From Lachnospiraceae bacterium (GTDB lineage Bacteria > Bacillota > Clostridia > Lachnospirales > Lachnospiraceae): DNA of 53,698 nucleotides. The DNA lies in assembly GCA_022791635.1 (NCBI GenBank), contig JAAVZL010000019.1, forward strand, positions 1 to 53,698. Direction: 5' to 3'. The translations under genes were made by a program, and so were the position numbers. The notes under the pieces are model-generated. The model worked only from the letters and a program-made list of their open reading frames with translations. It was not told the origin of the DNA and made no database searches. The number at the start of each line of letters is the position of its first letter. The first letter of the stretch is position 1. Positions 40,897 through 49,662 of this stretch are shown here, in pieces.

Positions 40897-43800
40897 ATGG
40901 ACGAGACCATTAGCTTTTCCATACTGGAAATTGAAAGGACAAAGGATAAACAGGCGATTCAGGATGCTTACCGCCGTCTGCTGGTGAAGGTGAATCCTGA
41001 GGATGATCCGGAAGGGTTTAAGCGTCTTCGGGAGGCTTACGAGGCGGCAAATGCTTATGCGGATCGGCCGGAGGAGCTTAAGAAAGCGCCGGAAACGCCG
41101 GTGGAGCGCTGGATAGGGCGGGTGCGGGAGGTCTATTTTTCGCTTTCCAGGCGACTTGATCTTGCCTGCTGGGAGGAGCTTTTGCGGGATGAGATCTGCC
41201 TGGATTTGGATACCTGTGTGGAGGCTAGGGATGCCCTCCTTGATTTTTTGGCGGATAATTATCGGATTAAGACGGATATCTGGAAGCTTCTGGATCGGGT
41301 GTTTGATCTGCAGCAGGAGCGGGCGGAGCTTTTGGAAAGATTCCATCCGAATTTTATTGATTTTGTGATGCATCAGTGTCAGAGCGATGATGATTTCCCT
41401 TATGAGGAGTTTCAGGGAGCGGATGACGGGGATTATGATACCTTTTTGTACCATTATTATGAGCTTTGCCGCAAAAATGACAGTGGGGATACGGAAGGGG
41501 CCGAGAGTATTCTGGATACCTTAAAGCATCTGCCTGTCTCCCATCCTTATCTGATGCTGGAGGAAGCACGTCTGGAGCGTGGTAAGCAGGACCTTAAGGC
41601 GGCATCTGAGCTGATTCATGGCCTTTTGGTCCTCATGGGGGATGATATGCGAAGTCTTGCCTACGGAGGCGAGATTTATTGGGAGAACGGGGAGAAGGAG
41701 GAGGCAAGGGAGTGCTTTGAGAAGATCCTCAAGGATTGTCCCACCCACTATATGGCCAATAAGTATCTGGCCAAATATTACCAGGAACAGAAGGATCCGG
41801 AGAAGGCGAAAGAATACTGTGTGGAGGCTCTTCGTATCAGCTCTCAGGAGGAGGCCCTTCTGGAGATTATGCGGGATATTAATCAGAGCCTGATGACTCT
41901 TTATGAGGAGCGGATTGGAAGCGGCGAGGCCTCGGATGACGATGTGATGGAGCTGGGCTGGTGCTATCTGCAAAATGATCTTTCCGAAAAGGGCGTTAAG
42001 CTTCTGGAGGGACGCATGGTGGGAGAGAGCCGGAGGGCGGAATATTATAGTCTCCTTTCCAAGTGCTATCTGATGGAGCAGCAGTGTCAGAAGGCTGTGG
42101 ATGCCGCCCGGGCCTGCATTCCCTGTATTGAGGCAGAAGCCCAGGCAAGGGAGGTGGAGGCCAAGGAGGAGGATAAGGGCAAGCAGCTGGAGCGGATTCC
42201 CGGCCGCATTGCCGGCGCCTGCGAGATCATTGCCAAGGCCATGCACATGATGGCCAGGGAGGAGGGTCTGTCAAAGGAGGAGGCAGGCGTCCGCTATGAG
42301 GAGGCCCTTAAGGCCATTGACGAGGCGTTAAAGCAGGAGCCGGGGACTCGGAATTATCGCATTGAAAAGGCGCAGATTTTCATGGATCAGGAGGATTATC
42401 AGAAGGCCATCGATGTGTGTGACGAGATGGTGGAGACGGATCGGAATGATTTCTATGCCTATGTCTTACGCCAGAAATGCTGCTATGAGATGCACAACGG
42501 TCAGGGTGTGGTGGACAATTTTTACAGTGCCAAGGATATCTATGCAGGCTATCCTCAGATTTACGAGCTGGCGGCAGACGTCTTTATCCGCTACAGTCAG
42601 TATGACGATGCGAGGGGAATTTTAAAGCAGGCGGAGGAGGCGGAGGTGGGAAGCCCCAAGCTTGATCTGCTGCATTTGACCATTGCCAGAGAGACCGCAG
42701 AGAAAGATGAGGAGTTCAAGGCGGCCTACGAGGAAGGCAAGAAGCTGGAGGAAAAGTTTAAGGAGCATAAGGAGAGCGTGTCCGAGGAGCAAAGGGCAGA
42801 GCTTTACTATGAGCTTGCCCGCTGCTGCAGGGGCCTTGACCGCCAAAGAGATGCCTTAAAGTACATAGAAAAGGCCTGCCACATTCATCAGGATAAGCTT
42901 TATCTGTGGATACGGGCCAATACCCTGGCGGATCTCAAGGAGCATGATCGGGCCATGGCGGACTATCAGATCTGCGAGAAGGAGTACGGGGAAAATGAGC
43001 TTGTCTACGAAAATATGGCCCGCTGTTATGCAAGTATGGGGAAGCGGGGACAGGCCATTATTTACTATCGCAAGGTCATTAAGATCAATCCGGAAAACCC
43101 CAGGGCTTACAGCCGCATGGTAGATCTCTATACGGATCTTTTGAAGGATACGGGAGCCATGAAATATTATCACGAGGCGGTGCCCTTTGCGGATAAGCAG
43201 GTGGAGCTGGACCCTTGCGCTTACTACTATATTGAGCGGGGACTTTTGCACCTGGAAGCCGGCGTCTGGGATAAGGCGGAGGAGGATTTCTTAAAGGCAG
43301 CGGAGCTGGAGCCCAACAATACCTATGCCTATAACAACCGGGGCTGTATTTATAAGTATACGGAGCGCTATGAGAAGGCCATCGAGCTCTTCTTAAAATC
43401 CATTGAGGTGATGGAGGAAAAGGAAACCATCATCGCCTACAGCAACTTAGGAGGCACCTATGAGCGGATGGGAGATTATCAGAAAGCTTTGGAATGGTAC
43501 CTGAAGGGGAGCAGGGAATTTCCGCAGAACCGCGGGATCCGAAAGGATATCATCCGCGTATACAAGAAAATGCACCTTCTCGAGAAGGCCATGGAGGAGA
43601 TCAAAAGCTTCTACGGGGAGGACACCGTTGCCTGCTATCTGGAAATAGGTGAGGTTTATGTGCAGATGAAACGCTATGGAAAGGCATTGTCCCTGTACCA
43701 GACGGCCCGCAAAAAGGCCGGGGCAGAGGGGGCGGACGCATTGACTCACATCGCGGACGTATATCTGTACTATAAGAAAAATCCCAAGAAGGCTTTGGAG

Positions 43801-44271
43801 CTTTATAAGACAGCCTTAGGCCTTATGAAGCCCAGTGCTTACGGCTATGACCGGTGCTGCCGCAGCATTATGGAGTGCTATTATGAGCTGGGAACGCCTG
43901 GAGAAGGGCTTCCCTATCAGAAAATGGCATTGGAATCCATTGAGACAAGGTATACGAATCTTGACAATTATCTGAATGATTTTTATTATAGAAGGAGCCG
44001 CCTTTATAACATAGGCGCCCTGTATTACTATATCGGCGATCTGGAGACGGCGAGAACCTATTTTGATCAGATTGACAAGGCAGCCAAGTGCCGCCACTGT
44101 AACTTCAAGGAGTGCGAGGATTACTGGGAGGCCATGGGCTTTCTCCGGGAGGAGGAAGGAGATCTTGCGGAGGCTTTGAATTGCTATGACAAGGCCTGCC
44201 GGGAGTCTGTGAGCAATAACTTAAGCATTGCCAAGGTGGAGAGGCTCACAAAGAAGCTTAAGAAACGGTAA
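40897..44271 (+). CDS. J-domain-like protein with long TPR array
   Basis: A protein of 1124 residues. Residues 3-52 form a short J-like domain (ILEIERTKDKQAIQDAYRRLLV, EDDPEGFKRLREAYEAANAY), but the invariant HPD is Asn33-Pro34-Glu35. The rest is a long array of 34-residue TPR-like helical pairs, with clear units such as ANKYLAKYYQEQKDPEKAKEY, IIYYRKVIKINPENPRAYSR, AYNNRGCIYKYTERYEKAIE and AYSNLGGTYERMGDYQKALE. I chose ATG 40897 with GAAAGGA upstream over 40876. The next gene is an HscC-type Hsp70. By analogy with DjlC-HscC of E. coli, it is probably the co-chaperone that also holds clients through its TPRs. No membrane span or signal. Confidence 0.82.
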   Translation: MDETISFSILEIERTKDKQAIQDAYRRLLVKVNPEDDPEGFKRLREAYEAANAYADRPEELKKAPETPVERWIGRVREVYFSLSRRLDLACWEELLRDEICLDLDTCVEARDALLDFLADNYRIKTDIWKLLDRVFDLQQERAELLERFHPNFIDFVMHQCQSDDDFPYEEFQGADDGDYDTFLYHYYELCRKNDSGDTEGAESILDTLKHLPVSHPYLMLEEARLERGKQDLKAASELIHGLLVLMGDDMRSLAYGGEIYWENGEKEEARECFEKILKDCPTHYMANKYLAKYYQEQKDPEKAKEYCVEALRISSQEEALLEIMRDINQSLMTLYEERIGSGEASDDDVMELGWCYLQNDLSEKGVKLLEGRMVGESRRAEYYSLLSKCYLMEQQCQKAVDAARACIPCIEAEAQAREVEAKEEDKGKQLERIPGRIAGACEIIAKAMHMMAREEGLSKEEAGVRYEEALKAIDEALKQEPGTRNYRIEKAQIFMDQEDYQKAIDVCDEMVETDRNDFYAYVLRQKCCYEMHNGQGVVDNFYSAKDIYAGYPQIYELAADVFIRYSQYDDARGILKQAEEAEVGSPKLDLLHLTIARETAEKDEEFKAAYEEGKKLEEKFKEHKESVSEEQRAELYYELARCCRGLDRQRDALKYIEKACHIHQDKLYLWIRANTLADLKEHDRAMADYQICEKEYGENELVYENMARCYASMGKRGQAIIYYRKVIKINPENPRAYSRMVDLYTDLLKDTGAMKYYHEAVPFADKQVELDPCAYYYIERGLLHLEAGVWDKAEEDFLKAAELEPNNTYAYNNRGCIYKYTERYEKAIELFLKSIEVMEEKETIIAYSNLGGTYERMGDYQKALEWYLKGSREFPQNRGIRKDIIRVYKKMHLLEKAMEEIKSFYGEDTVACYLEIGEVYVQMKRYGKALSLYQTARKKAGAEGADALTHIADVYLYYKKNPKKALELYKTALGLMKPSAYGYDRCCRSIMECYYELGTPGEGLPYQKMALESIETRYTNLDNYLNDFYYRRSRLYNIGALYYYIGDLETARTYFDQIDKAAKCRHCNFKECEDYWEAMGFLREEEGDLAEALNCYDKACRESVSNNLSIAKVERLTKKLKKR

Positions 44272-44315
44272 GAAGGCAGTAGAAAGACGTATTTGAGAGA
44301 CTAGAGGAAGGCAGT

Positions 44316-46007
44316 ATGATTATTGGAATTGATTTAGGAACGACAAACAGTCTGGCCGCATACTTTACGGAGGAGGGCCCTAAGATAATTCCCAACCGTC
44401 TGGGAAAGAATCTGACCCCTTCGATCGTGAGTGTGGACGAGAATGACCAGATCTACGTAGGAGAGACGGCCCGTGAGCGGGGGCTTTTGTACCCGGGCAC
44501 CACGGCATCAGTCTTTAAGCGTAGTATGGGAAGCACCAAAAAGTTTGATCTGGGACACAAGCAGTTTACGGCGGAGGAGCTCTCCTCCTTTGTGCTGCGC
44601 TCTTTAAAGGAGGATGCAGAAGCATACCTCAAGGAAGAGGTGACAGAGGCCGTGATCAGTGTTCCGGCCTACTTTGACGACAAGAGGCGAAAGGCCACCA
44701 AGCGCGCCGGGGAGCTGGCGGGCTTAAAGGTGGAGCGCATCATCAGCGAGCCTACGGCGGCCGCCATTGCTTACGGCCTCTATGAGAAGACCAAGAATAC
44801 CAAGTTTTTGGTCTTTGACCTGGGAGGCGGTACCTTTGACGTATCCATTTTGGAGCTCTTTCAGAATATTTTGGAGGTCCGGGCCGTGGCCGGGGATAAC
44901 TACCTGGGAGGCGAGGACTTTACGGACGTATTGGAGAAGCTGTTTCTCCAGAAAAAGAAGATTGACCTGGACAGCCTTGACGCCAAGACCAGAGGAATGG
45001 TTCACAAGGCAGCGGAGGAATGTAAGCTGGGCTTTGCGGACAGCGTGAAGTCGAAGCTAAGCTGCATCATAGACGGAAATATGGAGGAGCTGGAGATTAC
45101 TCAGAAGGAGTATGAGGAGCAGTGCGAGCCGCTTCTGGACAAAATCCGGAAGCCGGTACAGCGAAGCCTTTCAGACGCCCACATTAAGCTGTCGGATATT
45201 GACGTGGTGGTACTGGTGGGCGGAGCAACCAGACTCCAGGTGGTAAAAAACTTTATTATCAAGCTTTTCCGGAAGTTTCCGGATACTTCGGTACATCCGG
45301 ACGAGGCAGTGGCTCTGGGCGCCGCCATTCAGGCGGCCATGAAGGAGCGTAACCAGGCCGTGAAGGAAGTGATCCTAACGGATGTGTGCTCCTTTACCCT
45401 GGGCACGGAGGTGACGGTAAACAGAGGAAACGGGCGCTACGAGTCCGGGCATTACTGTCCGATTATTGAGCGCAACACGGTGATCCCGGCCAGCCGGACG
45501 GAGCGGTTTTATACCCTTCACGACGATCAGAGCAAGATTACCATCAATATTCTTCAGGGGGAGAGCCGCTTTGCGGCCAACAACCTGCTCTTGGGAGAGC
45601 TGACGGTCAATGTGCCCAAGAACCGCGCCGGAGAGGAGTCTGTGGATGTGACCTACACCTACGACATCAACTCCATTCTGGAGGTGGAGGTGAAGGTGCT
45701 TTCCACCGGAGAGGTGCGCAAGCAGATCATCAAGAGTCAGGAAAATGAGATGACGGAGGAAGAGATTCAGGAGCGTATGGAGGAGCTGGCTTACCTGAAG
45801 ATTCATCCCAGGGATCAGGAGGAGAATAAGCTTCTGCTTCTGCGCTGTGAGCGCCTCTATGAGGAGAGCATGGGGGATATGAGACGCATCATTGATATGG
45901 AGATCCGAAAGTTCGAGGAGGTCTTAAACACCCGCGACCGGGGCAAGATTGAGGAGGCCCGGGAGGAATTGAAGCAGGCTCTTAAGGAGATTGAGGAGGA
46001 GTTATAA
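44316..46007 (+). CDS. hscC: Hsp70 chaperone, HscC-like
   Basis: A short Hsp70 of 563 residues. The ATPase domain shows GIDLGTTNSLAAYF, FVLRSLKEDAEAYL, AVISVPAYFDDKRRKATKRAGELAG, ISEPTAAAIAYG, FDLGGGTFDVSILE and VVLVGGATRLQVV. The substrate domain begins near residue 365 and the lid is short. The length and sequence style match HscC, not DnaK (about 610-640 residues). GAGGAAGG precedes the ATG. Its partner J-like protein is directly upstream. Clients are unknown. Confidence 0.92.
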   Translation: MIIGIDLGTTNSLAAYFTEEGPKIIPNRLGKNLTPSIVSVDENDQIYVGETARERGLLYPGTTASVFKRSMGSTKKFDLGHKQFTAEELSSFVLRSLKEDAEAYLKEEVTEAVISVPAYFDDKRRKATKRAGELAGLKVERIISEPTAAAIAYGLYEKTKNTKFLVFDLGGGTFDVSILELFQNILEVRAVAGDNYLGGEDFTDVLEKLFLQKKKIDLDSLDAKTRGMVHKAAEECKLGFADSVKSKLSCIIDGNMEELEITQKEYEEQCEPLLDKIRKPVQRSLSDAHIKLSDIDVVVLVGGATRLQVVKNFIIKLFRKFPDTSVHPDEAVALGAAIQAAMKERNQAVKEVILTDVCSFTLGTEVTVNRGNGRYESGHYCPIIERNTVIPASRTERFYTLHDDQSKITINILQGESRFAANNLLLGELTVNVPKNRAGEESVDVTYTYDINSILEVEVKVLSTGEVRKQIIKSQENEMTEEEIQERMEELAYLKIHPRDQEENKLLLLRCERLYEESMGDMRRIIDMEIRKFEEVLNTRDRGKIEEAREELKQALKEIEEEL

Positions 46008-46008
46008 C

Positions 46009-46491
46009 ATGTCTATCGAGATCGTAAGAACGTATTTTTCATCCCTGGGAATGGAGGACCGGATTCTGGAATTTCCGGTCTCCAGCGCCACGGTGGAGCT
46101 GGCGGCCCAGGCTGTGGGCTGTATTCCCGCCCGGATTGCAAAAACCCTGTCCTTTAAGCTGGAGGAGGAGCCCATTCTTATTGTGGCGGCAGGAGACGCC
46201 AAGATTGACAACCGGAAATACAAGGATAAGTTCCATAAGAAGGCTGTCATGTTGTCCCAGGAGGAGGTGGCGGAGAAAATCGGCCATGCCGTGGGCGGCG
46301 TATGCCCCTTTGGAATCCCGGACTCGGTGAATGTTTATCTGGATGAATCCTTAAAGCGCTTCAAGACCGTATTTCCGGCAGCAGGAAGCTCCAACAGCGC
46401 CATTGAGCTTAGCATGGGGGAGCTTATGGAGTATTCCCATGCAAAGGAATGGGTTGATGTGTGCAAGGGCTGGCAGGACCAGGAGGTATGA
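46009..46491 (+). CDS. YbaK/ProX-type aminoacyl-tRNA deacylase-like protein
   Basis: A YbaK-fold protein of 160 residues: ARIAKTLSFKLEEEPILIVAAGDAKIDNRKYKDKF and GGVCPFGIPDSVNVYLDESLKRFKTVFPAAGSSNSAIELS contain the family's conserved Lys and GxCPFG. Such proteins hydrolyse mischarged tRNA. The ATG at 46009, with GAGGAGGAG upstream, begins one base after the HscC stop. The stop overlaps the following ATG. Confidence 0.87.
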   Translation: MSIEIVRTYFSSLGMEDRILEFPVSSATVELAAQAVGCIPARIAKTLSFKLEEEPILIVAAGDAKIDNRKYKDKFHKKAVMLSQEEVAEKIGHAVGGVCPFGIPDSVNVYLDESLKRFKTVFPAAGSSNSAIELSMGELMEYSHAKEWVDVCKGWQDQEV

Positions 46492-46946
46492 GCCGGTATT
46501 TTCCTCTGTTCGTAAATCTGGAAGGAAAACAGGTGTTTGTCTACGGAGCCGGGAAGATCGGAACCCGAAGAATCCTGGCCCTCCTCCAGTTTGGCTGTAA
46601 GCTTACGGTAATTGCGCCAAAGGCTACAAAGGAGGTAAAAGGGCTTTCCAAGGCGGGAAGCCTTACGTGGAGACAGGAAGCCTACCGGCCGGGACAAATT
46701 CCGGCGGATGCCTGCCTGGTTCTGGCCGCAACAAACGCACAAGAGGTGAATGCACAGATTGGGGCGGAATGCCGGGAAAAGAAGCTTTTGGTAAACGTAA
46801 GCAGCGACAAGAAGCTCTGCGATTTTTATTTTCCCGGGCTTGCCGTGAAGGAAGACCTGGTAGCAGGCGTAACCGCAGGGGGAGAGGATCATAAAAAAGC
46901 CCGCAGAGCTGCAGAAGAGCTGCGGGCTTTGGTGGAAACATTGTGA
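46488..46946 (+). CDS. Precorrin-2 dehydrogenase/sirohydrochlorin ferrochelatase-like protein
   Basis: A protein of 152 residues comprising the CysG N-terminal/Met8p Rossmann part: FPLFVNLEGKQVFVYGAGKIGTRRILALLQFG (NAD-binding GAGKIG), LVLAATNAQEVNAQIGAEC and KLLVNVSSDKKLCDFYFPGLAVKEDLVAGVTAGGED. It oxidises precorrin-2 to sirohydrochlorin on the way to siroheme or cobalamin. The C-terminal helical dimerisation part is missing, as in short clostridial forms. Other early genes (hemA, hemC, cobA/hemD) are absent in the window, although hemB and hemL follow. A hairpin at its 3' end terminates the opposite strand. Confidence 0.87.
   Translation: MSRYFPLFVNLEGKQVFVYGAGKIGTRRILALLQFGCKLTVIAPKATKEVKGLSKAGSLTWRQEAYRPGQIPADACLVLAATNAQEVNAQIGAECREKKLLVNVSSDKKLCDFYFPGLAVKEDLVAGVTAGGEDHKKARRAAEELRALVETL
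46892..46930 (-). terminator. Minus-strand terminator inside the end of the precorrin-2 dehydrogenase gene
   Basis: Read on the minus strand, AAAGCCCGCAG (46930-46920) and CTGCGGGCTTT (46906-46896) form an 11-bp stem followed by further T residues (46895-46893). It ends the small minus-strand gene at 46967. On the plus strand no T tract follows, so it works in one direction. Confidence 0.8.
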
Positions 46947-46966
46947 CCTCTTTCTCTTTCCTGTTT

Positions 46967-47155
46967 TTAGTCTTTTATTTTGTCGATTTGTGTGAGATTC
47001 ACCCCTAAGCTTGTCAATGTTACCTTTAGTTCAATATATCTGTCATGCATAGAATTGTAAGTTTCAGGAGCCACCTCTTTGATTGCCAGCATCCAATTTT
47101 GCAGTCTTGAAAATTCGCTCACATAATCTTTAATAATATCAGCGCCACTTGGCAT
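46967..47155 (-). CDS. Small hypothetical protein
   Basis: A 62-residue protein, all-helical in appearance (DIIKDYVSEFSRLQNWMLAI, KEVAPETYNSMHDRYIELKV, TLTSLGVNLTQIDKIKD). No cysteine, signal or membrane span. AGTAGGTG precedes the ATG. It has its own promoter (47233-47205) and terminator. No family recognised; a small regulator or toxin/antitoxin-like protein cannot be excluded. Confidence 0.7.
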   Translation of the reverse strand: MPSGADIIKDYVSEFSRLQNWMLAIKEVAPETYNSMHDRYIELKVTLTSLGVNLTQIDKIKD

Positions 47156-47204
47156 AGAAACACCTACTTTCTAAAGCGTGGTTTACATGTGTTTAAGTAC
47201 TTTT

Positions 47205-47233
47205 ATTATAACAACCAATGTCTGGGGTGTAAA
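47205..47233 (-). promoter_or_regulatory. Promoter of the small minus-strand gene
   Basis: On the minus strand TTTACA (47233-47228), a 17-base spacer and TATAAT (47210-47205). Confidence 0.82.
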
Positions 47234-47257
47234 GCCTTTGTTCAGCTTTAAAAGCAG

Positions 47258-47289
47258 CATTGCACCTGCCACGCAATGTATGCTATACT
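47258..47289 (+). promoter_or_regulatory. hemB promoter with inverted-repeat operator
   Basis: TTGCAC (47260-47265), an 18-base spacer and TATACT (47284-47289). CATTGC (47258-47263) and GCAATG (47273-47278) form an inverted repeat over the -35 and spacer, suggesting repressor control. It lies back-to-back with the small minus-strand promoter. Confidence 0.7.
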
Positions 47290-47300
47290 TTTAGCAGATT

Positions 47301-47349
47301 CAGGAAGCCCCTTGGGCCCTCCTGTTCTGCACAGAAAGCCTGAGCAGAA
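47301..47349 (+). promoter_or_regulatory. Two tandem hairpins in the hemB leader
   Basis: CAGGA...TCCTG (47301-47324) with an inner GCCC/GGGC, then TTCTGC...GCAGAA (47325-47349). They form most of the roughly 85-base leader. No known riboswitch recognised; possible mRNA stability or regulatory element. Confidence 0.45.
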
Positions 47350-47382
47350 GAAAGAAACATCATAGGAAAAGAGGTTATTAAA

Positions 47383-48366
47383 ATGGAAATGAACATAAGG
47401 CCCCGCCGTCTGCGGACAGGTAGTATTCTTCGAAAAATGGTTCGGGAGACCCGAATGGACAAAAGCTCTTTGATTTACCCCATGTTTATCAAGGAGGGAG
47501 CCAAAATCCAGGAAGAAATCCCAACCATGCCCGGCCAGTACCGCTACAGCGTGGACCGGATGCCCTTTGCCCTGGAGAAGCTTTTGAAGGCAGGAGTGGG
47601 AAGCGTCATGTTCTTCGGAATCACGGAGCACAAGGATGCCTGCGGAAGCGGCGCCTATGGGGAGGACGGCATTGTACAAAAAGCCTTCCGGGCGGCCAAA
47701 AGAGAGTTCCCGGATCTCTACTGCATCGGCGACGTATGCATGTGCGAGTACACCTCCCACGGCCACTGCGGGATCTTGAAGGGAGAATATGTGGACAATG
47801 ACAAGACCCTGGATTATCTGGCTCGAATCGCCCTCTCCCAGGTCCAGGCCGGTGCGGATATGGTAGCGCCTTCGGATATGATGGACGGACGGGTAGGAGC
47901 CATCCGGCGTATCCTTGACAAAAATGACTTTTTGGAAACGCCCATTATGTCCTATGCCGTAAAATACGCCTCCGCCTTCTACGGCCCCTTTCGGGATGCG
48001 GCAGGCAGCGCCCCGGCCTTCGGAGACCGCAGGTCCTATCAGATGGACTACCATAACAGCCGGGAAGCCGTAAAGGAAGCCCGCTTGGATGTGGAGGAGG
48101 GGGCGGACATTATCATGGTAAAGCCTGCCATGAGCTATCTGGACGTGGTTACAAGGGTAAAGGAGGAAATCCATCTTCCTGTAGCCGCCTACAGCGTCAG
48201 CGGAGAGTACGCCATGATAAAGGCGGCCGCCTCCTTAGGTTATGTGGACGAGGCATCGATTATCTGTGAGACAGCCGCATGTGCCTACCGGGCAGGGGTA
48301 GATCTGTATCTTACCTATTTTGCGCCGGAAATCGCAGGCTTTATGGATGAGGGGAGAATCGGATAA
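47383..48366 (+). CDS. hemB: Porphobilinogen synthase (delta-aminolevulinic acid dehydratase)
   Basis: A HemB of 327 residues. It has the Zn-type cysteine triad Cys119, Cys121, Cys129 (DVCMCEYTSHGHCG) and the two active-site lysines, Lys194 (SYAVKYAS) and Lys247 (IMVKPAM). It condenses two 5-aminolevulinates to porphobilinogen. GAGG precedes the ATG at some distance. Stop overlaps the hemL start by one base (TAATG). Confidence 0.97.
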   Translation: MEMNIRPRRLRTGSILRKMVRETRMDKSSLIYPMFIKEGAKIQEEIPTMPGQYRYSVDRMPFALEKLLKAGVGSVMFFGITEHKDACGSGAYGEDGIVQKAFRAAKREFPDLYCIGDVCMCEYTSHGHCGILKGEYVDNDKTLDYLARIALSQVQAGADMVAPSDMMDGRVGAIRRILDKNDFLETPIMSYAVKYASAFYGPFRDAAGSAPAFGDRRSYQMDYHNSREAVKEARLDVEEGADIIMVKPAMSYLDVVTRVKEEIHLPVAAYSVSGEYAMIKAAASLGYVDEASIICETAACAYRAGVDLYLTYFAPEIAGFMDEGRIG

Positions 48367-49646
48367 TGACAAAATCAGAAATGCTTTTTGAGCGGGCGGT
48401 AAAGTACATCCCGGGAGGAGTCAATTCCCCGGTCCGGGCCTTCGGTTCCGTGGGGGAGACACCGCGGTTTCTCGTATCCGCAAAAGGGTCTCACCTGACC
48501 GATGCGGACGGAAATACCTACCTGGACTATGTGGGCTCCTGGGGACCCATGATTCTGGGCCACAGCCATCCGGTCGTACTGGAGGCTGTGAGTGAGGCCT
48601 GTAAAAAGGGATTGAGCTTCGGCGCAGCCACCGAGGCAGAGGTGGAGATGGCCGAGCTTATCTCAAGTATTGTGCCTTCCGTGGAGATGGTGCGCATGGT
48701 CAACTCCGGAACCGAGGCGGTCATGAGCGCCATCCGGGCGGCCAGAGGCTTTACAGGCAGAAATAAGATCCTAAAGTTTGCAGGCTGCTACCACGGACAT
48801 TCCGATGCCATGCTGGTAAAGGCGGGCTCCGGCGTCATGACGGCTGGCGTTCCCGACAGCGCAGGCGTACCCGCCGGCTGTACGGAGGATACGCTCACAG
48901 CCTCCTACAACGATTTGGAAAGCGTGGAGAAGCTTTTTGATGCCTGGGGCTATGAGATCGCGGCTGTCATCGTAGAGCCCGTAGGAGCCAATATGGGCGT
49001 TGTTCTTCCAAAGGAAGGCTTCCTTGAGGGCCTGCGCCGCATCTGCACAAAGCATGGAAGTCTCCTGATTTTCGACGAGGTCATCACCGGATTTCGCCTC
49101 AGCCTTTCCGGCGCCCAGGGCTATTACGGCATAAAGCCGGATCTTACCACCTTTGGCAAAATCATCGGCGGCGGCATGCCCGTAGGCGCCTACGGTGGAC
49201 GCAAGGATGTGATGGAGATGGTAGCTCCCAAAGGTCCCGTTTACCAGGCAGGCACCTTAAGCGGCAATCCGGTAGCCATGGCCGCAGGACTTGCACAGAT
49301 TCGCCTTCTGAGAGACACTCCCGGCTTTTACCAGGAGCTTCACAGAAAATCCCACCGCCTGTTTACCGGCATGGAGGAAATCCTAAAAGAGGCCGAAAGC
49401 CCCTATCAGCTGAACCATATAGGCTCTCTTGGCTGCCTGTTCTTTACAGAGCAGCCGGTAGATGACTATGCATCGGCCAAAACCTCGGATACCGAGGCTT
49501 TTGCCCGCTATTTTTCCCATATGCTACGGGAAGGCATTTACCTGGCCCCCTCCCAGTTTGAGGCCATGTTCGTGTCCGCGGCCATAACAGAGGAGGAGAT
49601 AGAAGAGACCTTACAGGCAGTGCGCAGATACTTTATATCGCAATAA
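48366..49646 (+). CDS. hemL: Glutamate-1-semialdehyde 2,1-aminomutase
   Basis: A PLP enzyme of 426 residues: GGVNSPVRAFGSVG, MVNSGTEAVMSAIRAARGFTGRNKI, LLIFDEVITGFR and Lys265 in TTFGKIIGGGMPVGAYGG as PLP lysine. It makes 5-aminolevulinate from glutamate semialdehyde and so feeds hemB directly. The C5 pathway fits a clostridial tetrapyrrole (cobalamin/siroheme) route. hemA must be elsewhere. Confidence 0.97.
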   Translation: MTKSEMLFERAVKYIPGGVNSPVRAFGSVGETPRFLVSAKGSHLTDADGNTYLDYVGSWGPMILGHSHPVVLEAVSEACKKGLSFGAATEAEVEMAELISSIVPSVEMVRMVNSGTEAVMSAIRAARGFTGRNKILKFAGCYHGHSDAMLVKAGSGVMTAGVPDSAGVPAGCTEDTLTASYNDLESVEKLFDAWGYEIAAVIVEPVGANMGVVLPKEGFLEGLRRICTKHGSLLIFDEVITGFRLSLSGAQGYYGIKPDLTTFGKIIGGGMPVGAYGGRKDVMEMVAPKGPVYQAGTLSGNPVAMAAGLAQIRLLRDTPGFYQELHRKSHRLFTGMEEILKEAESPYQLNHIGSLGCLFFTEQPVDDYASAKTSDTEAFARYFSHMLREGIYLAPSQFEAMFVSAAITEEEIEETLQAVRRYFISQ

Positions 49647-49662
49647 AAAGGAGGAGAAAGTG

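Noticed and set aside
46892..46930. Plus-strand terminator for the precorrin-2 dehydrogenase gene
   Set aside because: The hairpin lies before the stop codon and lacks T residues on this strand; the T tract is only on the minus strand.
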